Positions 27,230 to 36,180 are shown, counted from the first letter of the stretch. The stretch is 64,000 nucleotides of DNA from Microvirga arabica (GCF_016811235.1 NZ_JAFBID010000013.1:1-64000); one strand, 5' to 3'. A program made the numbers and translations. The notes: generated by a model from the letters alone, not told the origin.

Positions 27230-28323
27230 GCGTGCTCCAATCGAAGGGCGTCGGCGTGGGGCGGACGCAGTTTCTTAAGGGTATCCGGCAGGTGATCTGC
27301 CATCCAGTTCGAAAGAGTCTCGTGATACCGGTGCAGGAGCAAGCCAGCGGCGATGACCAGAATGCCGATGAAGGACAGGGCAAAGGGGAAAAGCAGCGAA
27401 TCGGCAAAAACCTTGCTGGCTAAATGGCCGAGATAGAGGCAAACGCCGATGGCGCCGAACAAAGCATAGGCCCGCCGCATCAGGAAGACCGACAGAAGGA
27501 TGAGACCCACGTTGATGAGGCAGTAAATGGCCTTGGCGACCTCGCTGTCGCTGCTCGAAAAGGTTAGGCCTCCCCAAAACGCCATGAGCCCCGACAGGTG
27601 AAGCCAGAAGGCGAAATCATGATCCTTGCTGCGCTTCACATCCACGACCCATGCCGTGAGCATGACCACAAGGCCGAACGCCATCGAGACGTTCTTCCGC
27701 GCCCCCCAGTTCAAATCGTCGTTCTGGAACAGCCAAGGAGTCAGATCCATGGACATGAACCAGAGCGCATAGGCGATGACGAAGACGATGAAGGAAAAAG
27801 GATAGAACCGCAGGGCCAGGAGGCCGACCAAGATGGTGACAATCTCCATAGGCAGCCAGCTGCTTTTGATCCAGACGTGAAAGCCCTGGTAGCGGCCAGG
27901 TGCGCCCGCTTCATCCCACCAGCCCATGGCATCTTGGATGCCGAAAACCACGAGCGGAGCCATGGCCACCGCAACGGTCACCAGCAGCCCAGCGGGCGTC
28001 TTCAGGTTGCGACCGTGCCACAGGACGTGTCCGCCTAACGTGAACAGGGCAGCGTAGATGATGCCAATGATCGCGAGAGCGCCTCCGCCCAGCATGTTGA
28101 AGGCAAGGGTCGTGAAGAGGCTCATGGCCCCCATGATGATCAGCGCGCCGGCATACCAGAGCAGACGCGCGAGATCGAAGCGGACCTGCTCGTGAGATGG
28201 CTGAACGGCCTTTTGCGGAACGGAGGCCCGGGCACGCAGCACGGCGAGGAGGCCGCTGATCTGGTCGTCCCGGAGTGCGATGGCGCGTCCTGCTGCTTTG
28301 ACGTCATCTTCCGAATAAGCCAT
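27226..28323 (-). CDS. Multi-pass membrane protein of unknown function inside the iol operon
   Basis: A 365-residue protein. A soluble N-terminus of about 55 residues (MAYSEDDVKAAGRAIALRDD) is followed by about ten hydrophobic spans separated by short loops. A basic C-terminal tail ends RLEHA. It lacks transporter motifs I can recognise. The architecture loosely recalls DUF2157-type membrane proteins, but I am not certain. It starts 12 bases after iolC and overlaps the iolD start, so it is made with the inositol enzymes. A role in inositol transport, sensing or membrane adaptation is only inference from position. Confidence 0.88.
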   Translation of the reverse strand: MAYSEDDVKAAGRAIALRDDQISGLLAVLRARASVPQKAVQPSHEQVRFDLARLLWYAGALIIMGAMSLFTTLAFNMLGGGALAIIGIIYAALFTLGGHVLWHGRNLKTPAGLLVTVAVAMAPLVVFGIQDAMGWWDEAGAPGRYQGFHVWIKSSWLPMEIVTILVGLLALRFYPFSFIVFVIAYALWFMSMDLTPWLFQNDDLNWGARKNVSMAFGLVVMLTAWVVDVKRSKDHDFAFWLHLSGLMAFWGGLTFSSSDSEVAKAIYCLINVGLILLSVFLMRRAYALFGAIGVCLYLGHLASKVFADSLLFPFALSFIGILVIAAGLLLHRYHETLSNWMADHLPDTLKKLRPPHADALRLEHA

Positions 28324-28335
28324 GGCCGCCTCCGG

Positions 28336-30249
28336 TCACGCAGCTTTTGCGCGGCCGGACACCCGCTGCCAGGCGTCCACGAGGCGCTGGAACCGGGCAG
28401 CCATGTCGGCGATGGCCGCCTCGTCGTTGATCTCACCTTTCAGCCAGCGGCGCGCGGCGTCGTTGAAGATCGTGCGACCGACGGCGAAGCCCTTTACCTG
28501 CTTCTCGCTCGCAGCGGCCGCAAACGCTGCTTCCAGCTCGTGCTCCGGCGCTTCGAGGCCGAGCAGCACGATGCCGCGGCAATACGGGTCGTTCACTGTG
28601 ATCACTTCGCCGATAGCATGCCAGGCGGCATCGTCGCGCTGCGGCTCGAGCTTCCACCAATCGGGCTTGATGCCGAGATCGTAAAGGCGCTGCAGGATAA
28701 CCGCAAGGGTATCGGTCTTGAGTGCCCCATGCTTGCCGGCGATGATCTCGACCAGCAATTCGCGGCCGATGCGGCGCGCGGCATCGTGGAGGCGCAGCAG
28801 GTCGCGCTCCTGGCGCTCCTTCAGCTCCGGCGGATCGTCGGGATGGTAGAAGCACAGGCACTTGATGGTGTGCCCCACCGGCCATTCCACGAGCTTCGCG
28901 CCGAGCGAGCCGCCGCCCTCGAAATCGAGCGGGCGCGAGCCCGGCAGTTCCACCGGACGGCCGATCCAGAACGGGTGGTCGGCAGCGCGGAACAGGGCCT
29001 CGCGGCCATAGGTGCCGTCGATCAGCATGCCGAAGCCGGGGCGGCCATCCGCCACCCGCGCTGCGGCATGTACAGCCAGCACCTTGAAGTCGGGGATGCG
29101 CTCGACCGGCGCGCCGATCTCCTGGGCCATCGCTTCCAGCTGCATGCGGTGATCGATGGCAAGCGCCATGAGGGTGTCGGGTTGCGGCCGACGTGTGGTC
29201 GCCCAGTGAATGTGGTTGATCTCCTGGTCGAAGCGCAGCGCCTTGTGCCGGCTGCCCGTTTTCAGGAAATGCTGCAACTCCGGGAAGGTCGGGATCTCGG
29301 GTGAGCAGAGCAGGCGCGAGACTGCAAAGGCGCCGCTCGCATTGGCATAGGCGCAGCAGGTCTCGAGCGGTTCGTTGCGCAGCCACCCGCGCAGGAAGCC
29401 GGACAGGAAGGCGTCGCCGGCACCCAGCACGTTGTAGACCTCGACCGGGAAGCCGGGCCCCTTCACCCCATCATCAAGCGAATCCGGAATGGCATCGGGA
29501 AAGACTACGCAACCCATGGGGCCGCGCTTGCACACGATGGTCGCTTTCGAGGCTGTGCGGATGGCACGGATCGCCTCCAGCGTATCCTCGGATCCGCCCG
29601 CGATGTGCAATTCTTCTTCCGTGCCGACGATGAGATCGCAATCGGCCAGGATCGGCTGCAGATGCTCTGTGACTGCATCGGAGCGCACATAGCGCGACTC
29701 ACCCGCGCCATGGCCGAGCAGGCCCCAGAGATTGGGGCGGTAATCCACGTCGAACACGACCTTGCGTCCATTCGCTTTCGCCACGCGAATAGCCTTCTTC
29801 TGCGCGGCGGCGGTCGTTTCCCGGGAAAAATGCGTGCCTGTGACGACAATGGCTGCCGCCGAAGCGATGAAGGTCTCGTCGATGTCCTCTTCCGTCAGCG
29901 CCATATCGGCGCAGTTGTCGCGGTAGAAGATGAGCGGGAACGAGTCCTCATCGCGCACGCCGAGGATCACGAGCGCCGTCAGGTGCTGCTTGTCCGTGAT
30001 GATGCCTTGCGTGGAGACGCCCTCGCGCTCCATCTGCTCGCGGATGAAGCGGCCCATGGCCTCGTCCCCGACGCGGGTGACGAGGCCGGATTTCAGGCCG
30101 AGCCGGGCCGTGCCGATGGCGATGTTGGCCGGGCAGCCGCCGACTGCCTTGGAGAAGGAGGCCATGTCCTCCAGCCGCCCGCCCACCTGCTGGCCATAGA
30201 GATCGACCGAGGAGCGGCCGATGGTGATGACATCGAGGGCTGGCTTCAT
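28336..30249 (-). CDS. iolC: 5-dehydro-2-deoxygluconokinase IolC fused to a DUF2090 (aldolase-like) domain
   Basis: A 637-residue fusion. Residues 1 to about 325 are a PfkB-type sugar kinase with the catalytic motif GAGDAF at 276-281 (base D279). Residues about 335-637 form a DUF2090 domain, proposed in such fusions to cleave the phosphorylated product, replacing IolJ. The start at 30249 is supported by GGGAGGAA upstream; an in-frame ATG 30 bases earlier has no such site. It is first in the minus-strand operon, behind the IolR-type sites at 30311-30354. No separate iolJ is seen in the window. Confidence 0.94.
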   Translation of the reverse strand: MKPALDVITIGRSSVDLYGQQVGGRLEDMASFSKAVGGCPANIAIGTARLGLKSGLVTRVGDEAMGRFIREQMEREGVSTQGIITDKQHLTALVILGVRDEDSFPLIFYRDNCADMALTEEDIDETFIASAAAIVVTGTHFSRETTAAAQKKAIRVAKANGRKVVFDVDYRPNLWGLLGHGAGESRYVRSDAVTEHLQPILADCDLIVGTEEELHIAGGSEDTLEAIRAIRTASKATIVCKRGPMGCVVFPDAIPDSLDDGVKGPGFPVEVYNVLGAGDAFLSGFLRGWLRNEPLETCCAYANASGAFAVSRLLCSPEIPTFPELQHFLKTGSRHKALRFDQEINHIHWATTRRPQPDTLMALAIDHRMQLEAMAQEIGAPVERIPDFKVLAVHAAARVADGRPGFGMLIDGTYGREALFRAADHPFWIGRPVELPGSRPLDFEGGGSLGAKLVEWPVGHTIKCLCFYHPDDPPELKERQERDLLRLHDAARRIGRELLVEIIAGKHGALKTDTLAVILQRLYDLGIKPDWWKLEPQRDDAAWHAIGEVITVNDPYCRGIVLLGLEAPEHELEAAFAAAASEKQVKGFAVGRTIFNDAARRWLKGEINDEAAIADMAARFQRLVDAWQRVSGRAKAA

Positions 30250-30310
30250 GCTATTCCTCCCGCTCTCGGGTGTAAGCACCGGTCGAGGGCCGTTCGGCCC
30301 TTGCGGCTAT

Positions 30311-30354
30311 AGAACGTTTATTCTATTAGCAAGTTATGTTGGAATATCAATTCT
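30311..30354. promoter_or_regulatory. Two IolR-type half-palindromic operators between iolC and iolG
   Basis: AGAA-N6-TTCT lies at 30311-30324 and GGAA-N6-TTCT at 30341-30354. Their starts are exactly 30 bases apart, about three helical turns. They resemble the GGAA-N6-TTCC motif described for alphaproteobacterial inositol genes. Both lie in the AT-rich 143-base gap between divergent iolC and iolG, where an RpiR-type repressor could cover both promoters. Confidence 0.65.
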
Positions 30355-30392
30355 AAATATTGCCGTAGCCGGCAAAGGATCTGAGGGGAAGC

Positions 30393-31382
30393 ATGATCAG
30401 GATCGCCGTTCTGGGCGCTGGCCGAATTGGCCGTATTCACGGGCGCAATGCCGCCAGCCATCCCGATGCCCGCCTCGTGGCGGTCGCCGATCCACATGCT
30501 CCTGCGGCGCAGGAGCTGGCGGCAGCGACAGGCGCGGAGGTCGCGTCCCTGGACGAGATCGTCGAGCGCTCCGATGTGGACGCCATCCTCGTCTGCACCC
30601 CGACCACCACCCACGCCGACCTGATCGAGCGCGGGGCGCGTGCCGGCAAGGCGGTGTTCTGCGAGAAGCCGGTTGATCTGTCGAGCGCCCGCATCGAGGC
30701 CTGCCTCGCCACGGTGGAGAAGGCCGGCACGCCGCTGATGATCGGCTTCAACCGCCGCTTCGATCCGAACTTCGCCGCCTTGCGCCGCCGCCTTGCCGAC
30801 GGCGAGGTGGGCGAGGTGGAGCTTGTGACGATCCTCTCCCGCGATCCCGGCCCGCCGCCGGTGAGCTACATCGCCACCTCGGGCGGCCTGTTCCGAGACA
30901 TGATGATCCACGACCTCGACATGGCCCGCTTCCTGCTGCTCGGCGACGAGCCGGTGGAGGTGCATGCGGTCGGCTCATCCCTGGTGGACCCGGCCATCGG
31001 CCAGGCGGGCGACGTGGACACTGCTGCCGTGATGCTCAAGACCGCCAAGGGCCGGATCGTCCAGATCTCCAACTCCCGCCGCGCCACCTATGGCTACGAC
31101 CAGCGCATCGAGGTCCACGGGTCGAAGGGCATGATCCGCGCCGGCAACATCCATCGCACCACCGTGGAGGTGGCGAACGCGTCCGGCGTCACCGCCGATC
31201 CGGTGCAGGACTTCTTCCTTGAGCGCTATGCGGATGCCTATCGCGACGAGCTCACCACGTTCCTGAACGCCATCCGTGACGGCAAGCCGTGCAATCCCAC
31301 CGGGCACGACGGCCTCATGGCGCAGCGCCTCGCGGATGCGGCGACTGAGTCAGCTCAGAGCGGCAAGCCTGTGCGGCTGTAA
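30393..31382 (+). CDS. iolG: Inositol 2-dehydrogenase IolG
   Basis: A 329-residue Gfo/Idh/MocA enzyme. The NAD-binding motif GAGRIGRIH is at 8-16, E91-K92-P93 holds the catalytic lysine, and D169 and H173 lie in FRDMMIHD, with the D/H spacing of known inositol dehydrogenases. It oxidises myo-inositol to scyllo-inosose. It is transcribed divergently from iolC. Its 3' side is a nested palindromic repeat. Confidence 0.92.
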   Translation: MIRIAVLGAGRIGRIHGRNAASHPDARLVAVADPHAPAAQELAAATGAEVASLDEIVERSDVDAILVCTPTTTHADLIERGARAGKAVFCEKPVDLSSARIEACLATVEKAGTPLMIGFNRRFDPNFAALRRRLADGEVGEVELVTILSRDPGPPPVSYIATSGGLFRDMMIHDLDMARFLLLGDEPVEVHAVGSSLVDPAIGQAGDVDTAAVMLKTAKGRIVQISNSRRATYGYDQRIEVHGSKGMIRAGNIHRTTVEVANASGVTADPVQDFFLERYADAYRDELTTFLNAIRDGKPCNPTGHDGLMAQRLADAATESAQSGKPVRL

Positions 31383-31390
31383 TCCCACGC

Positions 31391-31636
31391 GTCATCCCGG
31401 ACGAAGCGCAGCGAAGATCCGGGATCGCGCAAACCAATCTGGCACTGTCATCCCGGGGCGGCGCAGCCCAGCCCGGGATCCAAAACCGCTGACGGTGCAG
31501 AACAAGTCGCGACGCTGTTCGACCTCTCCTGAGACGTCGTGTTTATGGATCCCCGCCTGCGCGGGGATGACAGCGTTGAGTTTCAGGCGCCACATCCATC
31601 AATCGATCCCGGATCGGCTTCGCCGTCCGGGATGAC
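31391..31636. repeat. GTCATYCC-ended repeat, copy 2, interrupted by another copy
   Basis: The outer arms GTCATCCCGGACGAAGC (31391) and its inverted partner ending CGTCCGGGATGAC (31636) are separated by a second complete element at 31447-31571. This looks like one element inserted in another. It fills the gap between iolG and iolR, which are convergent. Confidence 0.7.
31447..31571. repeat. GTCATYCC-ended repeat, copy 3 (inner)
   Basis: A 125-base element from GTCATCCCGGGGC to GCGGGGATGAC. Inside it, AACCGCTGACGGTGCA and CTGAGACGTCGTGTTTATGGA are shared with the 143-base copies at 37328 and 59560, which shows that the middle part, not only the ends, is conserved. Confidence 0.7.
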
Positions 31637-31645
31637 ACCCTGTCC

Positions 31646-32509
31646 CTACCCCTCCGCCCGCTTCTCTGCCGTACCCACGGCAAGCGCCATCGCCAGCGCG
31701 AACGATGCTGAGAGCGACCGGAACGCACCGAAATCGGCCTCCGCCACTTCAAGCCAAACATCGGCGCTCGTCACCAGCGGGCTGAAGGCGGAATCCGTGA
31801 TCGCCACCACGGGCACGTCGCGCTGCGCCGCTGCGGACGCGAGGTCGGCGGTAACAGGCGCATAGGGCGTGAAGCTGATGGCGAGCACCGCGTCGCGCTT
31901 GGTGGCGATGGCGAGCTGCTCCGGGCCGAGCTGGCCCACATGGTCGATGAGAATGGCCCGCACCCCCAGCTTGCCGAAGGCATAGGCACAATAGGCGATG
32001 ACGGGAAACACCCGGCGAGCGCCGAGCAGATAGATCGTATCCGCCTTGGCGAGCGTCTCGATGGCGCGGGACAACTCCTCCAGGCGTACGGAATCGCTCA
32101 TCCGCTCCAGCGACACGGTGGCCGCATGGGTAAAGCCCTCGAGCAGGGACGCGGCGTGCACATGGTGCCCCTCCGCCTCGCGCAGACCCTTCAGCCGCTC
32201 GCGATAATCGGGAAACCGCTCCCGTAACCGGTCGCGAAAAATCTGCTGCAGGTGGGAAAAGCCGTCATAGCCCAGGCTCTTGGCAAAGCGCACAAGGGTG
32301 GAGGGCTGCACGCCGGCATGCTCGGCAATGCCCGCTACCGTGCCGAAGGCCACGTCCTCCGGGTGTTCGAGTGCGAAGGCGGCGAGCTGCTTCAGGCGTT
32401 TGGGCATCGCATCGCGACGGCCGAGCAGAAGCGCCTTGAGCCCTTCGTAGTCGCCCGGGGCTTCGCTCACCTGCGCGTCTGCGCCGTTCATGCTGTCCCC
32501 TGGCTCCAT
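31646..32509 (-). CDS. iolR: RpiR/MurR-family regulator, probable IolR
   Basis: A 287-residue RpiR-type regulator. The N-terminal helix-turn-helix is in VAGIAEHAGVQPSTLVRFAK and the C-terminal SIS domain holds YLLGARRVF and ISFTPYAP. In rhizobia and Caulobacter an RpiR-family IolR represses inositol genes and responds to a pathway intermediate. The start at 32509 (MEPGDSMNG) is chosen; an ATG six codons later, behind AGGGGA, is possible. It lies between iolG and the ABC transporter genes, downstream of a perfect GGAA-N6-TTCC. Confidence 0.88.
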   Translation of the reverse strand: MEPGDSMNGADAQVSEAPGDYEGLKALLLGRRDAMPKRLKQLAAFALEHPEDVAFGTVAGIAEHAGVQPSTLVRFAKSLGYDGFSHLQQIFRDRLRERFPDYRERLKGLREAEGHHVHAASLLEGFTHAATVSLERMSDSVRLEELSRAIETLAKADTIYLLGARRVFPVIAYCAYAFGKLGVRAILIDHVGQLGPEQLAIATKRDAVLAISFTPYAPVTADLASAAAQRDVPVVAITDSAFSPLVTSADVWLEVAEADFGAFRSLSASFALAMALAVGTAEKRAEG

Positions 32510-32557
32510 GCGCTCACCCCAGGTCCAGATCGGACCTTGACCCGATCCTACAAAAAT

Positions 32558-32571
32558 GGAATAAAAATTCC
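32558..32571. promoter_or_regulatory. IolR operator, perfect GGAA-N6-TTCC
   Basis: GGAATAAAAATTCC lies 49 bases upstream of the iolR start and about 200 bases upstream of the binding-protein gene. It matches the published inositol-regulon motif exactly. It probably mediates autoregulation and may also repress the transporter operon. Confidence 0.7.
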
Positions 32572-32591
32572 AATATATAAAGAAAAAGGTT

Positions 32592-32639
32592 CTGGCGTTC
32601 CGCACAGCGGGATGACCGAACTGGAAGAGGGAACGCCAG
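32592..32639. repeat. Inverted repeat in the leader of the transporter operon
   Basis: CTGGCGTTCC (32592-32601) is perfectly complementary to GGAACGCCAG (32630-32639), with 28 bases between. It may form a hairpin in the 5' leader of the binding-protein mRNA or be a second binding site. No T-tract follows it. Confidence 0.45.
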
Positions 32640-32773
32640 GAAACGGACGATTCGCTCTCGAATCTCTGGTGTTTCCCTGACAACCCATACCAGCGGCCCT
32701 GGAAGCCGCAGCGCTCGGACAGGCCAAATCTCTGGCAGATCGCGCGTATGAAATACCAGTTGGGAGGAAGCAC

Positions 32774-33715
32774 ATGAAATCACTTGTCACAGGCCTTGCC
32801 GCAGCCGCCGCTCTGACCCTCGCGGCGATGGCGCCGGCTGCCGCGCAGCAGAATTCCCGCATCATCGTGGTCAGCCACGGCCAAGCCAACGATCCCTTCT
32901 GGTCGGTGGTCAAAAACGGCGTGGCGGCAGGCGGCCAGGACATGAAGGTCCAGGTCGATTACCGCGCGCCCGAGACCTTCGACATGGTCGCCATGAGCCA
33001 GCTCATCGACGCCGCCGTGAACCAGAAGCCGGCCGGCCTCATCGTGTCGATCCCCGATGCCTCGGCGCTCGGGCCGTCGATCCAGAAGGCGGTGGCGGCC
33101 GGCATTCCGGTGATCTCCATGAACTCGGGCTCCGACGTGTCGAAGAAGCTCGGCGCTCTGCTCCATGTGGGGCAGGACGAGGTCGAGGCCGGGCGCATCG
33201 CCGGCGCCAAGCTCAAGGAGATGGGCGGCAAGGTCGGCCTGTGCGTGAACCAGGAGGTCGGCAACGTCTCGCTCGACCTGCGCTGCAAGGGCTTCACGGA
33301 AGGGTTCGGCGGCAAGGTGACGGTTCTGCCGGTCTCCAACGATCCGGCGGATATCCGCGCCAAGGTGAAGGCGGCGGTTGCGGCTGATGCCTCCATCGAC
33401 ACGATCCTGGCGCTGGGCGCCGGCACGGCCGGTGAGCCGTCGGTTGCGGCCGTGAAGGAAGCAGGCAAGACCGGCGCCATTCGGGTTGCCACCTTCGACA
33501 TGTCGGCGGGCTTCCTCAAGTCGGTATCCGCCGGCGAGGCTGTTTTCGCCATCGACCAGCAGCAGTACCTCCAGGGCTATCTGCCGGTGGTGTTCCTGGC
33601 CAATTACGCCAAGTACGGCCTGATGCCGGGCGGCGACGTGGCCTCGGGTCCGAACCTGATCACCAAGGAGAAGGCCGCTCAGGTGGTCGACCTGTCCGCC
33701 AAGGGCATCCGCTAA
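32774..33715 (+). CDS. Sugar ABC transporter substrate-binding protein, probably inositol (IbpA-like)
   Basis: A 313-residue periplasmic binding protein of the ribose/fructose type. The signal peptide (1-24, ending PAAA) is followed by NSRIIVVSHGQANDPFW and a VSIPDASAL hinge region. GGGAGGAAGCAC precedes the ATG. The substrate is inferred to be inositol from its place in the iol regulon next to iolR. Fructose or another polyol cannot be excluded from sequence. Confidence 0.9.
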   Translation: MKSLVTGLAAAAALTLAAMAPAAAQQNSRIIVVSHGQANDPFWSVVKNGVAAGGQDMKVQVDYRAPETFDMVAMSQLIDAAVNQKPAGLIVSIPDASALGPSIQKAVAAGIPVISMNSGSDVSKKLGALLHVGQDEVEAGRIAGAKLKEMGGKVGLCVNQEVGNVSLDLRCKGFTEGFGGKVTVLPVSNDPADIRAKVKAAVAADASIDTILALGAGTAGEPSVAAVKEAGKTGAIRVATFDMSAGFLKSVSAGEAVFAIDQQQYLQGYLPVVFLANYAKYGLMPGGDVASGPNLITKEKAAQVVDLSAKGIR

Positions 33716-33724
33716 ACGATACTC

Positions 33725-33762
33725 AAAGCCCGCGGTTCACGTGGATCGCGGGCTTTTCTTTT
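33725..33762 (+). terminator. Intrinsic terminator/attenuator after the binding-protein gene
   Basis: AAAGCCCGCG pairs with CGCGGGCTTT around a 12-base loop and is followed by TCTTTTC. It sits between binding-protein and permease genes. In such operons a partial terminator gives more binding protein than membrane subunits. Confidence 0.75.
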
Positions 33763-33788
33763 CAATGTATTTATTCGGGGAGGCGCCC

Positions 33789-34931
33789 ATGGTGAACACC
33801 ACTCAGCCGACCGCAGATCTCAGCCCGCCTCCAACGGTCAAGCAAATTCAGGACGAGCGCCTGAGGGATGTCTCCCTCGTCACCAAGATCATGCGACGTC
33901 CCGAACTCGGCGCCTTGGCCGGCCTCATCCTGGTCGCGATCTTCTTCGTCTCCACGGCTGATGCGTCCATGTTCACGCTCGCCGGCATCATGAACATCCT
34001 CTCGCCGGCAGCGCAGCTCGGGATTCTCGCCATCGCGGCGGCGCTCTTGATGATCGGCGGCGAGTTCGATCTCTCCATCGGCTCGATGGTCGCCTTCACC
34101 GGGCTCATCTTCGGCGCGTTCCTCACCCTCAACAGCTGGCCTCTGCTGCTGGCGATCGCTGCCACCTTCGTTGTTGCAGCCCTGCTTGGGGGGCTCAACG
34201 GCCAGATCGTTATCCGCAGCCGGCTGCCATCCTTTATCGTGACGCTGGCTTTCCTGTTCATCCTGCGCGGGCTCTCGCTGGTGGGCTTGAAATGGGCCAC
34301 CGGAGGCTCGACCCAGATGCGCGGCATCGGCGATCAGGCCGGTGAGGGCATCATACGAGAGCTGTTCTCCGGCGTTGCCTTCGAGGGCGTGTTCGCGTGG
34401 CTCGCCGCCAACGACCTCATCGGCAAATTCCCCAATGGCACACCGACGGTCACGGGCGTTCCGGTCTCCATTGTCTGGTTCGTCGGCTTCGCGCTTCTCG
34501 CCACCTGGGTTCTCCTGCGCACGCGCGCGGGCAACTGGATTTTTGCAGCCGGTGGTGATCCCAATGCGGCACGCAATTCCGGCGTCCCGGTGGATCGGGT
34601 CAAGACCGCGCTCTTCATGCTCACCGCCGTTGCGGCCGCGCTCGTGGCCGTTCTCACAGTGCTCGATGCGGGCTCCACCGATGCGCGGCGCGGCTTCCAG
34701 AAGGAGTTCGAGGCGATCATCGCGGCGGTGATCGGCGGCTGCCTGCTCACGGGCGGCTACGGCTCGGCCATCGGTGCGTTCTTCGGCGCCATCATCTTCG
34801 GCATGGTGTCCATCGGCCTCACCTACACGCGGTTCGACTCCGATTGGTTCCAGGTGTTCCTCGGCGCCATGCTGCTGCTCGCGGTGCTGTTCAACAACTT
34901 CATCCGCCGGAAAGTCACGGGAGAGCGCTGA
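33789..34931 (+). CDS. Sugar ABC transporter permease (RbsC/FrcC-like)
   Basis: A 380-residue permease with about nine to ten spans. It includes [14 protein letters not shown] in the early part and the later [14 protein letters not shown], the BPD_transp_2 signature loop. The start at 33789 follows GGGGAGGCGCCC. It overlaps the ATPase gene through TGATG. It forms the channel for the probable inositol importer. Confidence 0.9.
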   Translation: MVNTTQPTADLSPPPTVKQIQDERLRDVSLVTKIMRRPELGALAGLILVAIFFVSTADASMFTLAGIMNILSPAAQLGILAIAAALLMIGGEFDLSIGSMVAFTGLIFGAFLTLNSWPLLLAIAATFVVAALLGGLNGQIVIRSRLPSFIVTLAFLFILRGLSLVGLKWATGGSTQMRGIGDQAGEGIIRELFSGVAFEGVFAWLAANDLIGKFPNGTPTVTGVPVSIVWFVGFALLATWVLLRTRAGNWIFAAGGDPNAARNSGVPVDRVKTALFMLTAVAAALVAVLTVLDAGSTDARRGFQKEFEAIIAAVIGGCLLTGGYGSAIGAFFGAIIFGMVSIGLTYTRFDSDWFQVFLGAMLLLAVLFNNFIRRKVTGER

Positions 34932-35716
34932 TGGATAGCCAAGTTCCGCTCATCGAGATCCGCAACCTCGTCAAGCATTTCGGCTCGGTGATCGCGCTCT
35001 CCGGCGTGTCGCTCAGCGTCCATCGCGGCGAGGTCATGTGCCTGCTCGGCGACAACGGTGCCGGCAAGTCAACGCTGATCAAGACCCTCGCCGGCGTTCA
35101 CCGCCCGACCTCGGGCGACTTCCTGGTGGAAGGAAAACCTGTGAGCTTCGCCAGCCCGCGCGATGCGCTCGATGCGGGCATTGCTACGGTCTACCAGGAC
35201 CTCGCGATGATCCCGCTCATGTCGGTGACGCGCAACTTCTTCATGGGCCGCGAGCCGGTAAAGGGCGTCTGGCCATTCCGCCGGGTCGACTTCGATCATT
35301 GCGACGAGGTCACCCGCGAGGAGATGCACCGGATCGGCATCGACGTGCGCGACCCGCATCAGGCGGTCGGCACCCTGTCGGGCGGCGAGCGCCAATGCGT
35401 GGCGATTGCCCGCGCGGTCTATTTCGGCGCCAAGGTGCTGATCCTCGACGAGCCGACTTCGGCGCTCGGCGTGGCACAGACCTCCATGGTGCTGAAATAC
35501 ATCCATCAGGTGCGCCAGAAGGGGCTGGGCGTCATCTTCATCACCCACAACGTGCGCCACGCCTATGCGGTGGGCGACCGCTTCACGGTGCTCAACCGCG
35601 GCAAGACGCTCGGCACATACGAAAAGTCGGGAATCCAGATCGACGAGCTGCAGAACCTCATGGCTGGCGGCAAGGAGCTGCAGGCGGTGTCGGCGGAACT
35701 CGGCGGGATGGTGTGA
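34931..35716 (+). CDS. Sugar ABC transporter ATP-binding protein, single domain (FrcA-like)
   Basis: A 261-residue ATPase. Walker [10 protein letters not shown] is at 40-48, the signature is LSGGERQ and Walker B is [12 protein letters not shown]. Many sugar importers of this class use a 500-residue double ATPase (RbsA type). This is the short single-domain FrcA type, so two copies should assemble. It starts at the permease stop (TGATG). Confidence 0.9.
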   Translation: MDSQVPLIEIRNLVKHFGSVIALSGVSLSVHRGEVMCLLGDNGAGKSTLIKTLAGVHRPTSGDFLVEGKPVSFASPRDALDAGIATVYQDLAMIPLMSVTRNFFMGREPVKGVWPFRRVDFDHCDEVTREEMHRIGIDVRDPHQAVGTLSGGERQCVAIARAVYFGAKVLILDEPTSALGVAQTSMVLKYIHQVRQKGLGVIFITHNVRHAYAVGDRFTVLNRGKTLGTYEKSGIQIDELQNLMAGGKELQAVSAELGGMV

Positions 35717-35745
35717 GAGGTGATCGAGTCTGAACGAGCAGCCGC

Positions 35746-36111
35746 ATGAGGAGAATGCTGCGTATTGCTGAGAGCGGATTTCTCTTGTGGTGGCTCTTAG
35801 CTTTGAGCGTGACGAATCTGTTCACACACTCCTTACCCTCATGGAAGGTGGACTACCAAGGCTGCGTTCGAGTGCCCGATATGATTTCATATGTTGAATG
35901 TGGGCAGTCCTGGTTAGGGCAGATTTTGGGCGGCTTTCTGACATGGGCCGCGATGTGGACAGACGCCGCATATGTAATCATGGACATTCTATCGGTCCCT
36001 GTCCTGTTACCCCTGGGGCTGGTCTGGATAGCATCCGTCATTCTCGCTTTGGCTTGTTTGGTACGCTTGATACTCGCTCTGGTCCGAGCCTATCGGGGCG
36101 TGAAGGCATGA
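35746..36111 (+). CDS. Small membrane protein of unknown function
   Basis: A 121-residue protein. The first span is at about 9-28 (ESGFLLWWLLALSVTNLF), a central loop with two cysteines (VRVPDMISYVECGQ) follows, and two further spans are at about 57-75 and 78-112. Base composition is visibly lower in GC than in flanking genes, which may mean recent acquisition. It lies between the transporter ATPase and the second dehydrogenase in the same direction. A second possible start is at 35755. I do not recognise the family. Confidence 0.65.
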   Translation: MRRMLRIAESGFLLWWLLALSVTNLFTHSLPSWKVDYQGCVRVPDMISYVECGQSWLGQILGGFLTWAAMWTDAAYVIMDILSVPVLLPLGLVWIASVILALACLVRLILALVRAYRGVKA

Positions 36112-36180
36112 TGTCCTTTCAACGGATCTAGCGCCTCTAGTGCGGTGCAGCCTTACCCACAGACCTGTAAGGAGAAGGGA

